Below are positions 60,721-64,000 of a DNA stretch of 64,000 nucleotides, one piece after another. Both the position numbers and the translations under genes were made by a program. The first letter of the stretch is position 1. Each line of letters opens with the position of its first letter. The stretch is from Bacteroidota bacterium (GTDB lineage: Bacteria; Bacteroidota; Bacteroidia; Palsa-965). The stretch is from positions 1-64,000 of the forward strand of contig PLYR01000020.1 of assembly GCA_003153435.1 (NCBI GenBank). The letters run 5' to 3'. The notes below the pieces were generated by a model. The model searched no databases. It saw nothing but the letters and a program-made list of their open reading frames with translations, and was not told the origin of the DNA.

Positions 60721-61557
60721 ATGAAAAAGAAACGACTACTCACACTAATCGGAGCAGCATCAGTCCTGGTCATTTCAGGATTTACTGCCTTAAATTCAAA
60801 TGGAGCGTATACTGGCTACACAGATTCACCTGTTGATGGCCCGGGAGATTGTAGTGGATGCCACCGTGGTGGATCTGCCACACCTACCGTCACTTTTAGT
60901 GCTTCGCCTGCTTTCGGAAGCGGAAACACTTATGTTCCAAATGTAACTTATACTATTTCTGTTGGAGAAACAGGATATCCTTATTTTGGATTCGATTTTG
61001 AAATGTGTAACAATACGACCACTACCGCAGTTGATGGTGGAGTTTTTGGTACCGTTGTTGCTCTTTGCCACCTTACAGCACCTTCCAGTCCTTACCCAAC
61101 TAATATTACACAAAATGCAAGGATCCCAACAGCGAGCAAAGCACAGTTCAAATGGAAAGCTCCTGCAAGTGGTCAATGCTATGCTTACATGTGCATGAAT
61201 GGTGTAAATGGTGATGGAGGTACCAGCGGCGATAAGGCTATTCCATGGAGTCTGGTGCTTAGCCCATCCCCTGCCGGGATTTCTGAACCTGTTGAAAACA
61301 AAGCGAACCTAAGCTTCTTTCCAAACCCTGCGTCTGACAACCTGAATCTTTCCTATTTCCTGGAAAAAGCCAGCACTGTTCAGATTCAGATCTTCAATTT
61401 GGAAGGAAAGAAGGTGGCTGATTTATTTAACCAAAAGATGGATGCGGGAGCACAAACCTATACCGCAACCCTTCCAGCTGACTTAGCAAAAGGCACCTAC
61501 CTGCTTAATCTCCTTATTGATGGTCAGCCAACGATGAAGAAACTCATGATCAGATAA
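60721..61557 (+). CDS. Secreted choice-of-anchor/reelin-like protein with CxxCH motif and T9SS domain
   Basis: A signal peptide (KKKRLLTLIGAASVLVISGFTALNS) is followed by DGPGDCSGCHRGG, which contains a CxxCH haem-type motif, and a sandwich domain (VTFSASPAFGSGNTYVPNVTYTISV, FGFDFEMCNNTTTTA, FKWKAPASGQCYAYMCMNGVNGDGG) resembling the 'choice-of-anchor V' or reelin-type domains of secreted Bacteroidota proteins. The C-terminus is a T9SS type A sorting domain (FFPNPASDNLNLSYFLEKAS, FNLEGKKVADLF, GTYLLNL, KLMIR). A strong terminator follows. No partner cytochrome gene is nearby. Confidence 0.82.
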   Translation: MKKKRLLTLIGAASVLVISGFTALNSNGAYTGYTDSPVDGPGDCSGCHRGGSATPTVTFSASPAFGSGNTYVPNVTYTISVGETGYPYFGFDFEMCNNTTTTAVDGGVFGTVVALCHLTAPSSPYPTNITQNARIPTASKAQFKWKAPASGQCYAYMCMNGVNGDGGTSGDKAIPWSLVLSPSPAGISEPVENKANLSFFPNPASDNLNLSYFLEKASTVQIQIFNLEGKKVADLFNQKMDAGAQTYTATLPADLAKGTYLLNLLIDGQPTMKKLMIR

Positions 61558-61572
61558 TCACTTTTGACAATA

Positions 61573-61611
61573 AAAAAAAGCCGGTCAGCAATTTACTGAC
61601 CGGCTTTTTTT
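61573..61611. terminator. Strong bidirectional terminator
   Basis: AAAAAAAGCCGGTCAG and CTGACCGGCTTTTTTT flank a 7-base loop. The 9-bp GC-rich stem has an A run on one side and a T run on the other, so it works in both directions. It separates the T9SS protein gene from the convergent lipoprotein gene. Confidence 0.92.
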
Positions 61612-61626
61612 ATTCTTAGAATTTAC

Positions 61627-62160
61627 TCAGAGGACGAATTCAATCCTCATATCGTCAATAAAAATATCTTCTTTACTGATGTTCCAGGGATAAACACTCA
61701 CGAAGTTACCGAGGGCATTCGCATCATTTTTGTAGAGATTGCATTCCCCGCTAATCTCAACCCACTGCCCTGCTTTCTTAACCAGGTCCTGAATATGCTT
61801 TGCTTCCCAGAGGATATTTTTCTTTTCTCCCGCATCAACGGCAACAACGATCTTCCCCTGTGAATTCTGATTTTTCAGAAAAACCTGCATACTATACTTT
61901 ACCTTTCTGATAGGAAGCGGGCTGATATCATCAAACTTCAGGCGAAGTGTTGGTCCAAAGGCGTGGACTGAATCCATTTTATAAGCAAAAACGCCCGAAT
62001 ATACCGGCAACCTGCATAAATTAACGCCTAGAGTCCATCCTTTACAAGACTCAAAATCATTAAAATAGACCAGGCCTTTTTGTTTTGTAGAGTGGTTACA
62101 GGAAGCACATACAAGCAGGATGCTTGCAACTACGAACATTTTGTGATAATTCTTTTTCAT
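61627..62160 (-). CDS. Lipoprotein, carbohydrate-binding-like sandwich
   Basis: The protein has 177 residues from the ATG at 62160 (MKKNYHKMFVVASILLVCASCNH, lipobox). The mature part is a single beta sandwich: GLVYFNDFESCKGWTLGVNLCRLPVYSGVFAYKMD, then VKYSMQVFLKNQNSQGKIVVAVDAG and a closing ISKEDIFIDDMRIEFV. This strand pattern is typical of carbohydrate-binding or jelly-roll modules, but no family is certain. It is the last gene of the minus-strand glycan run, 23 bases after the GT2 gene. Confidence 0.6.
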   Translation of the reverse strand: MKKNYHKMFVVASILLVCASCNHSTKQKGLVYFNDFESCKGWTLGVNLCRLPVYSGVFAYKMDSVHAFGPTLRLKFDDISPLPIRKVKYSMQVFLKNQNSQGKIVVAVDAGEKKNILWEAKHIQDLVKKAGQWVEISGECNLYKNDANALGNFVSVYPWNISKEDIFIDDMRIEFVL

Positions 62161-62183
62161 AGAGCTGACTGTCAAGCTGTGTT

Positions 62184-63149
62184 TTAAAATTTTGTGTTTT
62201 CGTCTTTTTTTTCGGTGGCTGCTTTTAGAACCTCCTGATTAATTATTTTCTCTATCGAGTATTGAGCCCTATTATTTACGGAGAGGAAAATTCTCCCGAT
62301 ATACTCACCAATCATGCCTATACTCATTAAAATCAATCCTCCGAAAAAAATGATGAGCAACATAAGGGAAATCCATCCCTCCGTCCTATGATCGGAGTTT
62401 AAATACTGAATAAGATAGGCTACTGCTCCAAGGAAAGAAAGAAAGGCGATAAAAAACCCGGTACCGGTGATGAGACGCAAAGGATAGATTGAATAATTAG
62501 TCATATGATTAATGAAGACAAACATGGACTTGATAAAATTATAATTCCCCTTTCCATGAAGTCTTTCATGGTGCGGCACCTCTACCTGGGTAATATTGGA
62601 AGTTATAGAAAGCAATGTAGCATCAACATATGAATAAGAGCTTTTGAATTCGATCATTTCGGCAACCACTTCTTTCCGGATGATCTTGAATGGAGATAGA
62701 TAAAGTTCTTTCGGTTTCTGGAGAAGTTTTTCCGAAAGCTTTCCATTCACCCAACTCCCAAAATTTTTCCATGCCTTCTGCTTCTTATCAGAGAAACGAG
62801 CGTAACAGGCATCATATCCCTTCAAACATTCGGAGTACAAGATAAAAATGTCCTTGGGGGCATGCTGGAGATCATCATCCATGATGACCACATAATCGCC
62901 TTTCGCGAGTCTGAGACCTGCCAGAATCGAATTATCTTGTCCGAAATTTTTTCGGAGGCTAACCCCATTTACCGATGGATTAAGGCTACAGATCTCCGTT
63001 ATTTTGTCCCAGCTTCCGTCAGTGCTTTTGTCGTTTACGAATATAACCTCATAGGAATTGAAATCACGGAAAGCCTCCAAAATAGCTTCATGTAATGGAA
63101 TCAGACACAGCTCCGAGTTAAATACAGGTATTACTATGCTAATCTTCAT
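62184..63149 (-). CDS. Glycosyltransferase family 2 (DPM1/GtrB-like, polyprenyl-phosphate sugar synthase)
   Basis: The 321-residue chain has a GT-A domain with ISIVIPVFNSELCLIPL, the acidic metal motif VIFVNDKSTDGS, the nucleotide/metal motif YVVIMDDDLQHAPKDI, and a GRKNFGQDNS-like SLRKNFGQDNSILAGL. Two C-terminal membrane helices (about 230-300) place it with GtrB/DPM1-type enzymes that make polyprenyl-phosphate-linked sugars. These feed membrane glycosyltransferases such as the one encoded upstream. Start and length are normal. Confidence 0.9.
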   Translation of the reverse strand: MKISIVIPVFNSELCLIPLHEAILEAFRDFNSYEVIFVNDKSTDGSWDKITEICSLNPSVNGVSLRKNFGQDNSILAGLRLAKGDYVVIMDDDLQHAPKDIFILYSECLKGYDACYARFSDKKQKAWKNFGSWVNGKLSEKLLQKPKELYLSPFKIIRKEVVAEMIEFKSSYSYVDATLLSITSNITQVEVPHHERLHGKGNYNFIKSMFVFINHMTNYSIYPLRLITGTGFFIAFLSFLGAVAYLIQYLNSDHRTEGWISLMLLIIFFGGLILMSIGMIGEYIGRIFLSVNNRAQYSIEKIINQEVLKAATEKKDENTKF

Positions 63150-63186
63150 GTTTTCTTCTAATTACCCAGTCTAATCATTTTCCGAT

Positions 63187-64000
63187 TTAGGTAAAGACCC
63201 ATGCATCAGTCAAATACATATTAAAGAGGTAAGTCTGCCAAAGTATGCAGGGCAAACTTAGGATTATCAGAACAATCCATTTTTGCCTGACATTGAAATA
63301 CTCTTCCAGCATGAGGAATAATGAAATGATCAGAAAAAGGAACAAACCTGAGCTCTTCATACTCCAATGTGGTTCACCATATGCTACTAAACTAAGAAAC
63401 ACAGTCAAGCCGCAGAGACAGGTGACAAAAAATAGTATTCTTTTAAACAAAGATACCTTTGAAAGCTTATCCGGCAGCAAAAATAGAATAATATACAGAA
63501 AGGGGACTGAGAGTGTATAACGAGAGAAACCATTAATCACATTTCCGCAGGTCAGGCTGAAATAGACAAGGTTTATGGCTATAAACAATAAGGAAATCAG
63601 GAAGAGATACTCCTTTTTATGATCTTCCTCTGAGTTAAAAAGTAGAATAGGTTTCTCCCGCCAATCTTTCCGAAGACTTTTCAGAGTGATAACAAACAAA
63701 TAAATAATTGCTGGAAGGGCCAGGAAGAAGATAGAAAAAACCGACATTCCGAATCCTTCTCTCGACCAATCTCTGATTGGATTAAAAAAACCTGATTCCG
63801 TTGGCCAGAGTTCGGTTGATTCAAAATAGGCGATGAAAGACCCTGTATATAGGTATTGAATACCGGTAACTGCAAGAAAACCAACAACACAAGGGATTAA
63901 TTTGGGAGTCAAGTCTTTTATATAATGTTTCAGATCTCTGTGTCTGAAGAGCAGGATAGTATCTGCAGCAATCAAGGCTGCAATAAACATAAGCGACGAA
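63187..64000 (-). CDS. Multi-pass membrane protein, N-terminus beyond window (GT-C-like)
   Basis: The frame stays open to the window edge, so the true start lies outside. The 267 or more visible residues form about seven to eight membrane helices with short loops, for example FSIFFLALPAIIYLFVITL and EEDHKKEYLFLISLLFIAINLVYFSL, plus RYTLSVPFLYIILFLLP. The pattern is that of the C-terminal half of a GT-C membrane glycosyltransferase that uses polyprenyl-linked sugars, which fits the adjacent GtrB/DPM1-like gene. The active-site loop is outside the window, so this is inference from context. Confidence 0.65.
   Translation of the reverse strand, partial: SSLMFIAALIAADTILLFRHRDLKHYIKDLTPKLIPCVVGFLAVTGIQYLYTGSFIAYFESTELWPTESGFFNPIRDWSREGFGMSVFSIFFLALPAIIYLFVITLKSLRKDWREKPILLFNSEEDHKKEYLFLISLLFIAINLVYFSLTCGNVINGFSRYTLSVPFLYIILFLLPDKLSKVSLFKRILFFVTCLCGLTVFLSLVAYGEPHWSMKSSGLFLFLIISLFLMLEEYFNVRQKWIVLIILSLPCILWQTYLFNMYLTDAWVFT

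Noticed and set aside
1-64000. Search for CRISPR arrays, tRNA, rRNA, IS elements or phage genes
   Set aside because: No direct-repeat/spacer pattern, tRNA T-loop context, transposase or integrase motif was seen by eye. The 42-bp array has no spacers and diverged units, so it is not CRISPR.

Overview
The window is a gene-dense chromosomal segment from a Bacteroidota bacterium, most likely a free-living member of the Flavobacteriales/Chitinophagales/Sphingobacteriales kind. This rests on type IX secretion (T9SS) C-terminal sorting domains, SprB/PKD repeats, a family of TPR plus WD40-like (PD40) plus OmpA proteins resembling PorE, signal peptides ending in AQ or SQ, families largely confined to the phylum (DUF2911, DUF1987/SiaC, DUF6252-like), and upstream boxes matching the Bacteroidota -7 promoter consensus TAnnTTTG. 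I saw no rRNA, tRNA, CRISPR array, insertion sequence, integrase or phage gene. The genus cannot be named from this sequence.

Layout. 1-8.1 kb: the tail of an outer-membrane barrel gene, an ABC-F ATPase, a T9SS cargo protein, a TIM44-like zinc-ribbon membrane protein, a rhomboid protease, a small Sm-like protein and the Prc/Tsp protease. 8.2-12.4 kb: one 1405-residue surface or envelope protein with a barrel-like head and eleven Ig-like repeats. 12.5-15 kb: MgtE (Mg2+) and a zinc-type CDF exporter. 15-21 kb: a small membrane ORF missing from the ORF track, a CBM9-like lipoprotein, a LolA-like protein, a 1027-residue BNR/Asp-box propeller protein and a DUF6252-like lipoprotein. 21-25 kb: a SiaC-type phosphoprotein homologue and a LemA-TPM-TPM-(TerB/DnaJ) gene run. 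25-32 kb: a WD40 protein, an ECF sigma factor overlapping an anti-sigma/TPR protein, a barrel protein, a DUF2911 protein and a TPR-PD40-SPOR-like protein. 32-41.6 kb: an M16 protease, an O-methyltransferase, a sodium symporter, a PLP decarboxylase, an esterase-TPR lipoprotein, RecR and a glycosyltransferase fused to a degenerate sugar-phosphate transferase-like domain.

41.6-42.1 kb holds the most unusual element: a 42-bp tandem array of about ten diverged units between the 3' ends of two convergent genes. 42.2-51 kb: an OmpA protein, a lipoyl E2 acyltransferase and three consecutive PorE-like paralogues whose C-terminal OmpA domain is intact, then degenerate, then absent. 51-57.6 kb: a DEDD exonuclease, an FAH-family enzyme, a minus-strand run (MORN-like protein, MnmA, lipoprotein, T9SS subtilase) and a YdcF-like protein. 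57.6-64 kb: a PKD/SprB/T9SS protein, a Pro/Tyr-rich lipoprotein, a T9SS protein with a CxxCH motif, and a minus-strand run of glycan genes cut by the window edge.

The common theme is the cell envelope: T9SS cargo, candidate T9SS anchors, OmpA and PD40 proteins, many lipoproteins, and quality-control proteases (Prc, rhomboid, M16, subtilase), interleaved with housekeeping genes (recR, mnmA, E2, uup, mgtE). Many genes meet tail to tail with 3-40 bp gaps or short overlaps. I found no obvious defence system or mobile island. The candidates for undescribed biology are the 42-bp array, the barrel/Ig protein, the glycosyltransferase fusion and the graded PorE-like trio.
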